DNA of 64,000 bases from Roseiarcus fermentans (GCF_003315135.1 NZ_QNRK01000014.1:94950-158949), one strand, 5' to 3'; counted from the stretch's first letter, positions 50,720 to 59,181 are shown. Program-made: numbers and translations. Notes: generated by a model not told the origin, from the letters alone.

Positions 50720-51613
50720 TCAGCCGCCAAAATAGCCGGGCTGGTCGATATCGGCGAGGAGTCCGGGCTCGCTCGGCGCCCAGTCGAGGCGCGCGCGGGT
50801 GCGCGCGCCCGAAGTCGGAACGTCCCAGGCGGCGAATCCGCCGAACCAGCCGAAATGGTCTTGCGCCTCCTCGGGTGGGACGCTCGCGACCGGAACGTCG
50901 AGGCGGCGCCCGATCGCGGCCGCGATGTCGCGGAAAGGGACGCCTTCGTCGCCGATGGCGTGGAACGGCCCGCCTTCGGCGCCGCGTTCGATCGCCAAAC
51001 GAAAGACGCGCGCCGCATCGAGGCGATGGACCGCCGGCCAGCGGTTCGATCCGTCGCCGATATAGGCCGACACGCCCTTGTCGCGCGCGAGCGCGTAGAG
51101 CATCGGAACAAAACCCTTCTCGCCGATCCCGTGAACCGAGGGCGGCAGACGGACGGTCGCGGCGCGCAAGCCACGCGCGGCGAGCGCGACGGCGGTCTGT
51201 TCGGAGGCGCGGGGATAGGCGTCGGAAACCGGAATGGCGGGATCGTCCTCGGTCGCGATCGCGCCGGCGGCCGCGATGGCGACGCCGGAGGTGACGAGCA
51301 GCGGCCGCTTCGAGCCCGCGAGCGCGGCGCCGAGGGTTTCGATCGCCTGCCGGTCGACTTCACAGTTCCGCTTGAAATCGGAGAAGTCGTGAATGAAGCC
51401 GAGGTGGATCACGGCGTCGGCCGCGGCCGCGCCGCGCTTGAGGCTGTCGAGGTCTTCGAGGGAGCCGCGCTGGACGTCCGCGCCCGCCGCGGCCACCCTG
51501 TCCGCCGCGGCCTCGGAGCGCGCGAGGCCGAGGACGGAATGGCCGGCGCCGATCAGGTCGGCGACCACGGCCGAGCCGATGAAGCCGCTCGCGCCGGTGA
51601 CAAAGATTCGCAT
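50720..51613 (-). CDS. NAD-dependent epimerase/dehydratase family protein, paralogue 2
   Basis: 297 residues: [26 protein letters not shown]-type [47 protein letters not shown]. Roughly 65-70 % identical to the other two by eye. Ends 40 bases before paralogue 1 begins. It arose by tandem duplication. Confidence 0.85.
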   Translation of the reverse strand: MRIFVTGASGFIGSAVVADLIGAGHSVLGLARSEAAADRVAAAGADVQRGSLEDLDSLKRGAAAADAVIHLGFIHDFSDFKRNCEVDRQAIETLGAALAGSKRPLLVTSGVAIAAAGAIATEDDPAIPVSDAYPRASEQTAVALAARGLRAATVRLPPSVHGIGEKGFVPMLYALARDKGVSAYIGDGSNRWPAVHRLDAARVFRLAIERGAEGGPFHAIGDEGVPFRDIAAAIGRRLDVPVASVPPEEAQDHFGWFGGFAAWDVPTSGARTRARLDWAPSEPGLLADIDQPGYFGG

Positions 51614-51663
51614 GGATCTCTCCGCTTGTGTTGAGTTGCGCTTGTGTCGAGGCGCGACAGCGT

Positions 51664-52554
51664 TCAGCCGCCAAAATAGCCAGGCTGGTCGACGTCGGCG
51701 ATGAGGCCCGATTCTTGCGGCTCCCAGCGGAGGCGCGCGCGCGTTCGCGCGCTCGAGGCGGGCGTGTCCAGGCTGGCGAACGGAGCGAACCAGCCGAAAT
51801 GGGCGCCGGCCTCCGCTCGGGTCAGGCTCACGACCGGAACGCCGAGGCGACGTCCGATCACGGCGGCGATCTCCCGGGACGGGACGCCCTCGTCGGCAAC
51901 GGCGTGGTAGGGTCCGTCGGCGGCGCCGCGCTCGATCGCCAGGCGATAGACACGCGCCGCGTCGCGCCGGTGGACGGCGGGGGAGCGGTTGAGCCCGTCC
52001 TCGACATAGGCCGAGACTCCCTTGGCGCGCGCGGTTTCGATCATGTACGGCAGGAAGCCGTGGTCGCCCGGCCCGTGGACCAGCGGAAGGCGCACCGTCG
52101 CCGTGCGCAGACCGCGCGCCGCGAGCGCGGCGGCCGTCGCCTCCGAGGCGCGCGGGTAGGCGTCGGACGCCGGAACGGGCGGGTCGTCTTCGGTCGCGGT
52201 TCGGCCCGCCGCCTGAAGGACGAGCCCCGACGTGACGATCATCGGCCGGTCGGAACCGGCGAGCGCTGCGCCCAGCGCTTCAATGGCCCGCCGGTCGGTC
52301 GCGGCGTTTTCCTGAAATCTGGCGAAGTCATGAACGAAGGCGCAGTGGATCACGCCGTCCGACGCGGCCGCGCCGCGCTCGAGGGCGTCGAGATCATCGA
52401 GCGCGCCGCGATGGACCTCGGCGCCTGCCGCAGCGACCGCGGCGGCCGCGCCGTCCGAACGCGCGAGGCCGACGACCGAGTGGCCCGCGCCGAGGAGGTC
52501 GGCGACGACGGCCGAGCCGACGAAACCGCTCGCGCCCGTGACGAAAATCCGCAT
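51664..52554 (-). CDS. NAD-dependent epimerase/dehydratase family protein, paralogue 3
   Basis: 296 residues: [66 protein letters not shown]. It is the closest relative of the fragment at 47280. Starts 36 bases downstream of the classical SDR gene, so the operon is SDR, paralogue 3, 2, 1. Confidence 0.85.
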   Translation of the reverse strand: MRIFVTGASGFVGSAVVADLLGAGHSVVGLARSDGAAAAVAAAGAEVHRGALDDLDALERGAAASDGVIHCAFVHDFARFQENAATDRRAIEALGAALAGSDRPMIVTSGLVLQAAGRTATEDDPPVPASDAYPRASEATAAALAARGLRTATVRLPLVHGPGDHGFLPYMIETARAKGVSAYVEDGLNRSPAVHRRDAARVYRLAIERGAADGPYHAVADEGVPSREIAAVIGRRLGVPVVSLTRAEAGAHFGWFAPFASLDTPASSARTRARLRWEPQESGLIADVDQPGYFGG

Positions 52555-52590
52555 GGGTCTATCCTTCGCGTTGGGATCGGCGTCAGCGCC

Positions 52591-53334
52591 TCAGAGCTGG
52601 GACGCTCCGCCGTCCACCGGCAGCTCCGCGCCCGTGGTGTACGTCGCTTCGAAGGCGAGAAAGGCGACCGCCTGCGCCACCTCCTCGGATCGGCCCATTC
52701 GCTTCATCGGGTTGCTCTCCTGAAATTCGCGCCTGGCCGCCTCCGCCGCTTCCGCCGGGATGGACTTGCCGAGGATCGGCGTATCGATCGGACCGGGACT
52801 GACGGCGTTGACCCGGACGCCGCTCGGCGCCAGCTCCGCGGCGAGCGAACGCACGAGCGAGCGCAGCGCGGCCTTGCTCGCCGAATAGGCGCTCACCATC
52901 GGAATGCCCTTGACGTTGGCGATGGAGGTGGTGACGACGATCGCGCCGCCTCGGGCGACAAGCGGCGCGAGCCGCTGCGCGGCGAAGTAGGCGCCGCGGA
53001 CGTTGGTCGCGAAGAGCTGGTCGTACGCGCTTTCGGTGACGCTCTCGAACGGGGCGAAGCCGGCGACGCCGGCATTGAGAAAGACGAGGTCGAGCGCGCC
53101 GAATTCGACCTTCGCCCGCTCGGCGAGGGCGTCGACGTCGGCGAGCGAGGCCGCGTCGCTCGCCAGGACGATGGCCCTGTCGCCGAGTTCCGCCCTGGCC
53201 GAGTCGAGGAGCGCCTGCGTCCGTCCGGTGACCAGGACCCGGGCGCCGCCGTCGAGCAGGAGCTTCGCCGTCGCGAGGCCGATGCCGCTCGTGCCGCCGG
53301 TGATCACGGCTCGCTTTCCGTCGTAGGTTCCCAT
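52591..53334 (-). CDS. classical short-chain dehydrogenase/reductase
   Basis: 247 residues. Cofactor loop AVITGGTSGIGLATAKLL (NADP type, arginine after strand 2: VTGRTQ), LVFLNAGVAGF, serine in VTTSIANVKG and active site YSASKAALRSL, ending TTGAELPVDGGAS. Full catalytic set present. First gene of the four-gene oxidoreductase operon divergent from the XRE regulator. Confidence 0.88.
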   Translation of the reverse strand: MGTYDGKRAVITGGTSGIGLATAKLLLDGGARVLVTGRTQALLDSARAELGDRAIVLASDAASLADVDALAERAKVEFGALDLVFLNAGVAGFAPFESVTESAYDQLFATNVRGAYFAAQRLAPLVARGGAIVVTTSIANVKGIPMVSAYSASKAALRSLVRSLAAELAPSGVRVNAVSPGPIDTPILGKSIPAEAAEAARREFQESNPMKRMGRSEEVAQAVAFLAFEATYTTGAELPVDGGASQL

Positions 53335-53439
53335 CGTCTTTACCCTCGAGCAGGCGCGGCAAAGTCGCGCACGGCAGCGCCGCGACAGTTGGACTTCGCG
53401 CACTCTTGGCTGCTATGATATCCGGGTAAATACGTGAGC

Positions 53440-53453
53440 TTATACCGGTATAA
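53440..53453. promoter_or_regulatory. palindromic operator at the XRE start
   Basis: TTATACC-GGTATAA, a perfect 14-base palindrome whose last base is the first base of the regulator's ATG. It lies in the divergent intergenic region with the SDR operon and would block transcription of the regulator and perhaps of both sides. Confidence 0.6.
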
Positions 53454-54316
53454 TGACCAACAGGATGACCGCCTCCGCCGTCGAGGCCCATTCGCTCGGC
53501 GCCTATCTGAGAGATCGCCGGGAAAAGCTCGATCCCGCTGCGCTCGGCTTTGAGCTGACGCGCCGGCGCACGCCCGGCCTCAGGCGCGAGGAGGTGGCGC
53601 AGCGCGCCCATGTCAGCGCGACCTGGTACACGTGGCTCGAGCAGGGCCGGGGCGGGGCGCCTTCGGCGGACGTGCTCGATCGCCTCGCGCGGGCGCTGAT
53701 GCTGACCGAGGTCGAGCGCGAGCACCTGTTCCTGATCGCGCTCGGCCGGCCTCCCGAGGTTCGCTACCGGGAAGCCGAGGGCGTCACGCCGCGGCTGCAG
53801 CGCGCGCTCGACGCCCTGCCGCTCAGCCCCGCGCTCATCAAGACCTCGACGTGGGACATCGTCGCCTGGAACCGCGCCGCCGAAGCGGTGCTCACCGACT
53901 ACGGCGCCCTCGCGCCTCATCAGCGCAACGTCTTGCGCATGATGTTCTGCGAGCCGCAGGCGCGCGAGCGGCAGCTCGACTGGGAGAGCGTGGCCCGCTT
54001 CGTCGTCTCGACATTCCGCGCCGACACCGTGCGGGCGGGCGCCGGCGACGCCGTCAAGGCGCTGGTCGACGAGCTCAGCCGCGCCAGCCCGGAGTTCGAG
54101 CGGCTGTGGCGCGACAACGACGTGCGCAGCCACGGCCACGGGGTGAAGACGCTCAGGGACGCGGACGGCGGCTGGCTGTCGATGGAATTCTCCGCCTTCG
54201 CCGTCGACGGCCGCCCCGACCTCGCCATGGTGATCTACAACCCCGCGACGCCCGCCGACGCCGAGCGGATCCGGGCGCTGATCGCGGCGCGGGAGGGTAG
54301 GGCGGGGGCGCCGTAG
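53453..54316 (+). CDS. XRE-family regulator with MmyB-like ligand domain
   Basis: 287 residues. N-terminal helix-turn-helix RTPGLRREEVAQRAHVSATW then YTWLEQGRGGAPSADVLDRL; C-terminal MmyB-like ligand-binding domain (KTSTWDIVAWNRAAEAVLTD, RNVLRMMFCEP, SHGHGVKTLRDADGGWLSME). Such regulators commonly control a divergent SDR gene, matching the layout here. Start could also be the ATG at 53465, which would leave the operator outside the gene. Confidence 0.88.
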   Translation: MTNRMTASAVEAHSLGAYLRDRREKLDPAALGFELTRRRTPGLRREEVAQRAHVSATWYTWLEQGRGGAPSADVLDRLARALMLTEVEREHLFLIALGRPPEVRYREAEGVTPRLQRALDALPLSPALIKTSTWDIVAWNRAAEAVLTDYGALAPHQRNVLRMMFCEPQARERQLDWESVARFVVSTFRADTVRAGAGDAVKALVDELSRASPEFERLWRDNDVRSHGHGVKTLRDADGGWLSMEFSAFAVDGRPDLAMVIYNPATPADAERIRALIAAREGRAGAP

Positions 54317-54362
54317 GGCGGGCTCGCTGAGCCCGCCGGGCGCGGTCAGCGACCGCGCCCTA
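54313..54362. repeat. palindromic repeat, family C, copy 1
   Basis: GTAGGGCGGGCTCGCTGAGC then CCGCCGGGCGCGGTC-AGC-GACCGCGCCCTAC. Contains two nested hairpins (GGGCTCGCTGAGCCC and GCGCGGTC/GACCGCGC) and inverted GTAGGGC ends. Confidence 0.65.
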
Positions 54363-54440
54363 CAAGCGAAAGATCCCGTGTGCGCTCGCGGACGACCGGG
54401 ATTGCGTGCTATGCCGGGCGGGAAGCATGGAGACGCACGG

Positions 54441-54689
54441 ATGTCGGAGAGACGAGAACTGTACCGGAGCCCGAACGGCGATTCCTGGTTTCTCGGCCGC
54501 GAGCCGGCGGACGGGCACGCCTTCGTCATCCATCAGCCCAACAGCCCGTCGGGCGGCAAATTTTCTCACGTTGAACTTGGTGAATTTTTGCGTAAAGGGA
54601 TGGGGCCGGAGCAGCAGGCGCTGCTGCGGCTGATCGGAACCCTGGTCGAGGTCCCCCCCTTCGCCGCCGCCAACGACGACCAGACGTGA
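54441..54689 (+). CDS. small conserved hypothetical protein
   Basis: 82 residues: LYRSPNGDSWFLGREPADGH, AFVIHQPNSPSGGKFSHVEL, GEFLRKGMGPEQQALLRLIG. A soluble, compact protein type often seen in Rhizobiales without known role. Flanked on both sides by family C repeats. Confidence 0.62.
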   Translation: MSERRELYRSPNGDSWFLGREPADGHAFVIHQPNSPSGGKFSHVELGEFLRKGMGPEQQALLRLIGTLVEVPPFAAANDDQT

Positions 54690-54708
54690 GGGGCGGCGCG
54701 CCTCGCGC

Positions 54709-54775
54709 CGTAGGGCGGGCTCGCTGAGCCCGCCAGCCGCGGGCCTTGGTTCGGACGTGGACCGCGCCCTACCGG
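54709..54775. repeat. palindromic repeat, family C, copy 2
   Basis: CGTAGGGCGGGCTCGCTGAG CCCGCC at the left and GGACCGCGCCCTAC at the right, with a longer centre than copy 1. Overlaps the 3' end of the orphan antitoxin gene. Confidence 0.65.
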
Positions 54776-54996
54776 CCGCGCCGGGCCCAGATCGCCCGCA
54801 CCTCGTCGTCGGTCGCGAACGCGCCCCGCTCGGCTTCCGTGAAGGACGCGTCGAATGAGGCGTTTTCCTCGGCGTCGAGCGTTATCGGAGCCGGATCATC
54901 GCCTGCCAACTCGAGGAGAATGCGCGCGAGCGCGTCCTGGGTCGCCGGGGAAAGTGTGAGGACTGTTCGCACGGCGTGGTCGAGAAGTTCAGTCAT
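54769..54996 (-). CDS. antitoxin-like protein without toxin partner
   Basis: 75 residues: LLDHAVRTVLTLSPATQDAL, ARILLELAGDD and AERGAFATDDEVRAIWARRG, the pattern of small antitoxins normally followed by a RelE/ParE toxin gene. Here a family C repeat starts at its stop and no toxin follows. A solitary or remnant antitoxin. Confidence 0.6.
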   Translation of the reverse strand: MTELLDHAVRTVLTLSPATQDALARILLELAGDDPAPITLDAEENASFDASFTEAERGAFATDDEVRAIWARRGR

Positions 54997-55105
54997 GCGT
55001 GATATAATAGCGTGTTTGGCGTGGCGTAGAAAGATGGTGCGCTTCGTGCGACCGCACCGACGATGCTTCGTCCAGATCGCTCTTGACCTATAGGAGTCCC
55101 GCGCG

Positions 55106-55396
55106 TTGAAGCCGTCCGTCGCCCTCAGCCTGCATCGGGACGCGATCCGCGCGGCGGCGGCGCGGTTCCGGTCGGCCAATCCTCGTGTGTTCGGCTCGGC
55201 GCTCGCCGGCGTCGACGAGGAGGGGAGCGACCTCGACCTTCTTGTCGATGCGCTTCCGGGCGCGACGCTGTTCGACCTCGGCGCGCTTCAGGTCGAGCTG
55301 GAGGAACTCCTCGGCGTGCCGGTGGACCTGCTGACCCCCGGCGACCTCCCGCCGAAGCTGCGGGCGAAGGTGCTGGCGGAAGCGCGGGCGGTATGA
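55106..55396 (+). CDS. mntA: MNT-domain nucleotidyltransferase antitoxin MntA
   Basis: 96 residues from TTG. The GSx10DxD motif is exact: GSALAGVDEEGSDLD. In MntA-HepT systems the antitoxin blocks HepT by adding AMP residues to it. Its stop overlaps the hepT start by four bases (ATGA). Confidence 0.83.
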   Translation: MKPSVALSLHRDAIRAAAARFRSANPRVFGSALAGVDEEGSDLDLLVDALPGATLFDLGALQVELEELLGVPVDLLTPGDLPPKLRAKVLAEARAV

Positions 55397-55749
55397 ACGA
55401 CGATCGGCTAGCGGATTTCCTCGATCATATGTCCGCCGCCGCAAACGATGCATGCAGTTTTGTCGAAGGCATGAGCAAGAGAGAGTTTCTGGCCGACAAG
55501 CGAACGCAACAGGCGGTCGTTATGAGTCTCGTCATCATCGGTGAGGCGGCTGCCAAGATCATGGATAAATATGGAGACTTCGCCGCAGTACAGCCCACAA
55601 TTCCGTGGCGCGGCATGAGGGGGATGCGGAACCGCATTGCACACGGCTATTTTGACGTCGATCTGGGAGTCGTTTGGGATACGGTTCAGACGGCGCTCCC
55701 GAAATTATCGACGCAATTGAGACAGCTTCGCAATCACCCCCTCGCTTGA
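55393..55749 (+). CDS. hepT: HEPN-family RNase toxin HepT
   Basis: 118 residues. HEPN (DUF86) toxin with the Rx4HxY active site RNRIAHGY, preceded by PTIPWRGMRGM. The tyrosine is the AMP-acceptor site in characterised homologues. Partner mntA overlaps upstream. Confidence 0.85.
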   Translation: MNDDRLADFLDHMSAAANDACSFVEGMSKREFLADKRTQQAVVMSLVIIGEAAAKIMDKYGDFAAVQPTIPWRGMRGMRNRIAHGYFDVDLGVVWDTVQTALPKLSTQLRQLRNHPLA

Positions 55750-55776
55750 CTCTCCCTCCGCGTCGGCTCAAAACAA

Positions 55777-55791
55777 GAACATAATGAGCAC
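55777..55791 (+). promoter_or_regulatory. LexA-like box upstream of imuA
   Basis: GAAC-ATAATGA-GCAC, one mismatch to GAAC-N7-GAAC, 22 bases ahead of imuA. The block TCAAAACAAGAACA here is repeated exactly ahead of dnaE2. Confidence 0.6.
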
Positions 55792-55812
55792 AAAGATGGA
55801 TGTGGATGCCGA

Positions 55813-56796
55813 ATGTCGCCGGGCGGCAGGGCGGAGGCGGCGCGTTTGCGCCGCGCGATCGCCGAGATCGAAGCCAAGGCGGGCCTGTCTCCCGCTTATC
55901 CGACGCGCGTCACGCTGCGCGTGCCGCTCGCGCGCGCGTTCGATCCGGCGCTCGGCGGCGGCCTCGCCGCGGACGGCCTGCACGAGATCGCTCCCGCCGA
56001 ACCCCGGGACGGGCCGGCGGCGATGGGGTTCGCGCTCGCGCTCGCGGCCCGTTTCCTCGACCGCCGCTCGGCGCCGGCGCTGCTGATCGGCGAGAGCTTC
56101 GCGAGCCTCGAACAGGGCGCGCTCTACGGTCCGGGCCTGCTCGCGCACGGGCTCCCCTCGGGGCGGCTCGTGTTCGTCTCCGCCCCCGACGCGACCGCCG
56201 CCTTCTGGGCGACGGAGGAGGCGCTGAAATCGGGCGCGCCCGCAGCGGTCGTGGCCGAGGTCTGGACCCTCAGGAGCTACGGGCTTCTGGCCTCGCGCCG
56301 CCTGCTGCTCGCCGCGCAAAAAGGCGGGACGCCGGCGTTCGTCGTGCTCGCCGGGGCCTCGGGCCAGGCTGACGCCCTCTCGACCGCGGCCACGACCCGC
56401 TTCGAGATCGCCGCCGCGCCGAGCGCCCGACGCAGGGCCGCGGCCGGGCGCGATCTGCCCGGGCCGTTCGCCTGCACGGCGCGGCTGGTGAAGGCGCGCT
56501 CTCGCGGCGCGCTCGCCGATCGGGCCGCCGCGCTCCCCGAAGGCGCGGTCGACAGCGCGTCGGAAGACGGGCGTTCTTTCGAACGCCCTTTAACCCGTCG
56601 TGAGACGGGCGTCCTGTCGGACGCTCTGTGGGACCGCGCCGCCGCGGTCATCGACCGCGGCTCCAGGCACGACCCCACGCGCACGGTGCGGCTCGAATGG
56701 CGGACCGAGGAGAGAACCTTTGACGAACCGGCGATTTCTCGCGCTCTGGACGCCGCGGCTGATGACCGATCGCGCGCGGCGCCTCGGCGCCGTTGA
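55813..56796 (+). CDS. imuA: ImuA, accessory protein of the SOS mutasome
   Basis: 327 residues. ImuA is a RecA-like fold protein needed with ImuB and DnaE2 for damage-induced mutagenesis. Shows LRRAIAEIEAKAG at the start, LADG-type GLAADGLHEIAPAEPRDGPA and AALLIGE-type strand, and VVAEVWTLRSYGLLASRRLL. The C-terminal 70 residues are polar and possibly disordered. Preceded by a LexA-like box; overlaps imuB by 77 bases. Confidence 0.87.
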   Translation: MSPGGRAEAARLRRAIAEIEAKAGLSPAYPTRVTLRVPLARAFDPALGGGLAADGLHEIAPAEPRDGPAAMGFALALAARFLDRRSAPALLIGESFASLEQGALYGPGLLAHGLPSGRLVFVSAPDATAAFWATEEALKSGAPAAVVAEVWTLRSYGLLASRRLLLAAQKGGTPAFVVLAGASGQADALSTAATTRFEIAAAPSARRRAAAGRDLPGPFACTARLVKARSRGALADRAAALPEGAVDSASEDGRSFERPLTRRETGVLSDALWDRAAAVIDRGSRHDPTRTVRLEWRTEERTFDEPAISRALDAAADDRSRAAPRRR

Positions 56797-58312
56797 CCCG
56801 GGCGCGCCGCTCGCGGCGGTGACGAGGGTCGACAACGCCGAGCGCCTCGTCGGCCTCGACGCCGCGGCGGCGCGGCTGGGCCTGACGGTCGGCCTCTCGC
56901 TCGCCGACGCTCGCGCCCGCCATCCCGCTCTCGTCGTCGTCGAGGCGAACCCCGCGGAAGAGGCGCGGCTCCTCGAACGCATCTGCGACTGGTGCTCGCG
57001 CTACACGCCGCTCGCCGCGCTCGATCGCCCCGACGGGCTGATGCTCGACATTTCCGGGGTCGCGCATCTCTTCGGCGGCGAAGCGGGGCTGATCGAGGAC
57101 GCGCGCGGGCGCCTCGCCGCGCAGGGGCTGACGGTTCTGGCCGGCGTCGGGAGCAATCCGCGCGCCGCCTGGGCGCTCGCCCGCTTCTCGGCGCAGAAGG
57201 TCGCGCCGGACGACCTGACCGAGAAGGCGTTCGCCAAACTCTTCCACGACCTGCCGCTCGCCGCCCTCGGCCTCGATCCCAAGACTGTGGCCGACATGGC
57301 GCGGGCGGGCTTGCGCCGCATCGGCGACGTGGCGATGAGGCCGCGCGCGCCGATCACGGCGCGGTTCGGGCCGCTCCCCGTCGCGCGGCTCGACGAACTG
57401 CGCGGCCTCGCCCGGTCTTCGATCGCGCCGCGCTTTCCGCCGCCGGATTTTTTGGCCGAGCGGCGGTTCGCCTCGCCGATCGCGACCCTCGCGGCGATCG
57501 AACTGTCGCTACGCAAGCTCGCCGACGACCTCGTGGTGCTGCTCGAGCGCCAGGCGAAGGGCGCGCGGCGGGTCGAACTGTCCCTCTACCGGGTCGACGG
57601 CGCCGTGCGCCGCGTTGCGGTCGGCGCCTCCCGGCCGGTCAACGAAGCGCGCGCGATCGTGCGGCTGTTTGCCGAAAGGCTCGCGAGCCCCGAGGAGGAC
57701 GCGATCGACGCCGGCTTCGGCGTCGATCTGATGCGCCTCGCCTGTCTCGTCGCCGAACCGCTCGCCCCGTCGCAAAGCGAGATCGAGCGCGCGCACGAGG
57801 CCGAGCGCGCCCGGGCGCTGAGCCAGCTCATCGACCGCCTGAGCGCCCGTCTGGGCGCGCGCGCGGTGACGCGGCGCGAGCCGGTCGAGGCGCACCTGCC
57901 CGAACGCGCGGAAGCCGCGACGCCGGCGATCGCCGGGGAGGGGCGCGGGGGCGGGATTCTTCTCCCGCTCGCGGGAGGAGGGGACCGGCGTAGCGGATCG
58001 GATGAGGGCGAGTCCGCCGCCCCGTCGCGCCCCTTGCGCCTGTTCGTCCGGCCCGAGCCGATCGAGGCGATGGCGGAAGTTCCCGACGGGCCGCCGCTGC
58101 GCTTCCGCTGGCGTCGCGTGCTGCACGACGTCGCCGCCATCGAGGGCCCCGAGCGCATCGCGCCGCCGTGGTGGCGCCGGGACGGCGGCCCGACGCGCGA
58201 CTATTTCCGCGCCGAGGATTCGCAAGGCCGCCGCTTCTGGCTCTACCGCGAAGGGCTGCTCGGCCGCGAGACGCAGCGGGCGAAATGGTTCATGCACGGG
58301 GTGTTCGGGTGA
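56720..58312 (+). CDS. imuB: ImuB, Y-family polymerase-like mutasome protein
   Basis: 530 residues from TTG at 56720, after GAGGAGAGAA; this start restores the family N-terminus RFLALWTPRLMTDRARR. Y-family fold without polymerase activity that bridges DnaE2 and the beta clamp. Visible: LMLDISGVAHLFGGE, GVGSNPRAAWALARF and a C-terminal RPLRLFVRPEPIEAMAEVPD region. Residues about 402-434 are encoded by an inserted family B repeat, lengthening the linker before that region. Confidence 0.87.
   Translation: MTNRRFLALWTPRLMTDRARRLGAVDPGAPLAAVTRVDNAERLVGLDAAAARLGLTVGLSLADARARHPALVVVEANPAEEARLLERICDWCSRYTPLAALDRPDGLMLDISGVAHLFGGEAGLIEDARGRLAAQGLTVLAGVGSNPRAAWALARFSAQKVAPDDLTEKAFAKLFHDLPLAALGLDPKTVADMARAGLRRIGDVAMRPRAPITARFGPLPVARLDELRGLARSSIAPRFPPPDFLAERRFASPIATLAAIELSLRKLADDLVVLLERQAKGARRVELSLYRVDGAVRRVAVGASRPVNEARAIVRLFAERLASPEEDAIDAGFGVDLMRLACLVAEPLAPSQSEIERAHEAERARALSQLIDRLSARLGARAVTRREPVEAHLPERAEAATPAIAGEGRGGGILLPLAGGGDRRSGSDEGESAAPSRPLRLFVRPEPIEAMAEVPDGPPLRFRWRRVLHDVAAIEGPERIAPPWWRRDGGPTRDYFRAEDSQGRRFWLYREGLLGRETQRAKWFMHGVFG
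57925..58018. repeat. family B palindromic repeat inside imuB
   Basis: GGGGAGGGGCGCGGGGGCGG, CTTCTCCCGCTCGCGGGAGG and the tail GCGGATCGGATGAGGGCGAG. It stays in frame with imuB and adds about 32 residues at a position where the family normally runs straight on. Confidence 0.65.
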
Positions 58313-58334
58313 ATCCCTTCGCCCGGCTGTCGAC

Positions 58335-58368
58335 GGGCCATGGGGGAAGGCCACGGGAAGCATGGCCC
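58335..58368. repeat. inverted repeat after imuB
   Basis: GGGCCATG / CATGGCCC ends around GGGGAAGGCCACGGGAAG, followed by CGATGAGGGCGAG; a degenerate family B element between imuB and the DUF559 gene. Confidence 0.5.
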
Positions 58369-58396
58369 GATGAGGGCGAGACGAAGGGAGACAGTC

Positions 58397-58750
58397 ATGC
58401 GCAACCAAGTCCCCATTTCCGCCAGGCGGCGCGCCCGCACGATGCGCGCCGACCCGACCGAAGCCGAGCGGTTGCTCGGGCGCGCCTTGCGCGACCGTCG
58501 CATGCAGGCGCTCGAATTTCGCCGGCGGGCGCCGGTCGGTCCCTACATCGTCGATTTTCTCTGCATCGCGCGCCGGCTGATCGTGGAAGCGGACGGATCG
58601 CAGCGCGCCGAAAGTCGGTATCACGCCGCTCGCCAGGCCTGGCTGGCAGAGCAAGGCTATGCGGTCTTGCGCTTCAGCGACCGCGACGTCCTGATGGCGC
58701 GCGAAAGCGTGCTGGCGACGATCGCGGCGCGCTGCGGACTGCCGTGGTGA
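58397..58750 (+). CDS. DUF559 endonuclease-like protein
   Basis: 117 residues with the Vsr-like DUF559 fold: RARTMRADPTEAERLLGRAL, EFRRRAPVGPYIVDFLCIAR, LIVEADGSQ and GYAVLRFSDRDVL. The D...E.DG arrangement of a restriction-type nuclease is present; family role unproven. ATG at 58397 follows GGGAG. It separates imuB from dnaE2, which are usually adjacent. Confidence 0.83.
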   Translation: MRNQVPISARRRARTMRADPTEAERLLGRALRDRRMQALEFRRRAPVGPYIVDFLCIARRLIVEADGSQRAESRYHAARQAWLAEQGYAVLRFSDRDVLMARESVLATIAARCGLPW

Positions 58751-58756
58751 AGCGCT

Positions 58757-58801
58757 TGCCTCATCCGGCGCTTCGCGCCGCCTTCTCCCGCATGCGGGAG
58801 A
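58757..58801. repeat. palindromic repeat, family B
   Basis: CCTCATCCGGCGCTTCGCGC then CGCCTTCTCCCGCATGCGGG AG: the family tail in inverted direction followed by a short hairpin. Confidence 0.6.
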
Positions 58802-58909
58802 CGGGATCGCCGCGGCTCGATCGGGCGAGGGAACGGGAGACGCGTGAACCGCGTTCTCCCATCGGCGACGCGCGGTTCGCGCGGGCGCACAAGGAGACTT
58901 AAGCCCGTG

Positions 58910-59089
58910 ATGACCATTCTCATCATCCTGCTCATCGTGATCCTCCTCGGCGGCGGAGGCGGCTACTACGGCTACCGGGGCTACGGCGGTCCGGGGCTCG
59001 GCGGGGCGCTCGGTCTCGTGATCGTCGTCCTGGTCGTCCTGTGGCTTCTGGGCGTCTTCGCCGGCGGCGTCGCCCATACGCCGATGTAA
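58910..59089 (+). CDS. small membrane protein, hypothetical
   Basis: 59 residues with two helices: MTILIILLIVILLGGGGGYY and GLGGALGLVIVVLVVLWLLG, joined by a Gly/Tyr-rich loop. Typical of very short stress-related or unknown membrane proteins in Rhizobiales. AAGGAG lies upstream at 58891-58896. Confidence 0.6.
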   Translation: MTILIILLIVILLGGGGGYYGYRGYGGPGLGGALGLVIVVLVVLWLLGVFAGGVAHTPM

Positions 59090-59166
59090 CGGCTTTCGTG
59101 TCGGCGCCGGGCGGAAACGGGTCCGCCGGCGCGGCTTGACTCTGCGCGCGCATCCGTTCAAAACAA

Positions 59167-59181
59167 GAACAAAGATTGAAC
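59167..59181 (+). promoter_or_regulatory. LexA (SOS) box upstream of dnaE2
   Basis: GAAC-AAAGATT-GAAC matches the alphaproteobacterial LexA consensus exactly, 57 bases ahead of dnaE2. The adjoining GTTC-AAAACAA-GAAC adds a second overlapping half-site. Confidence 0.8.
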
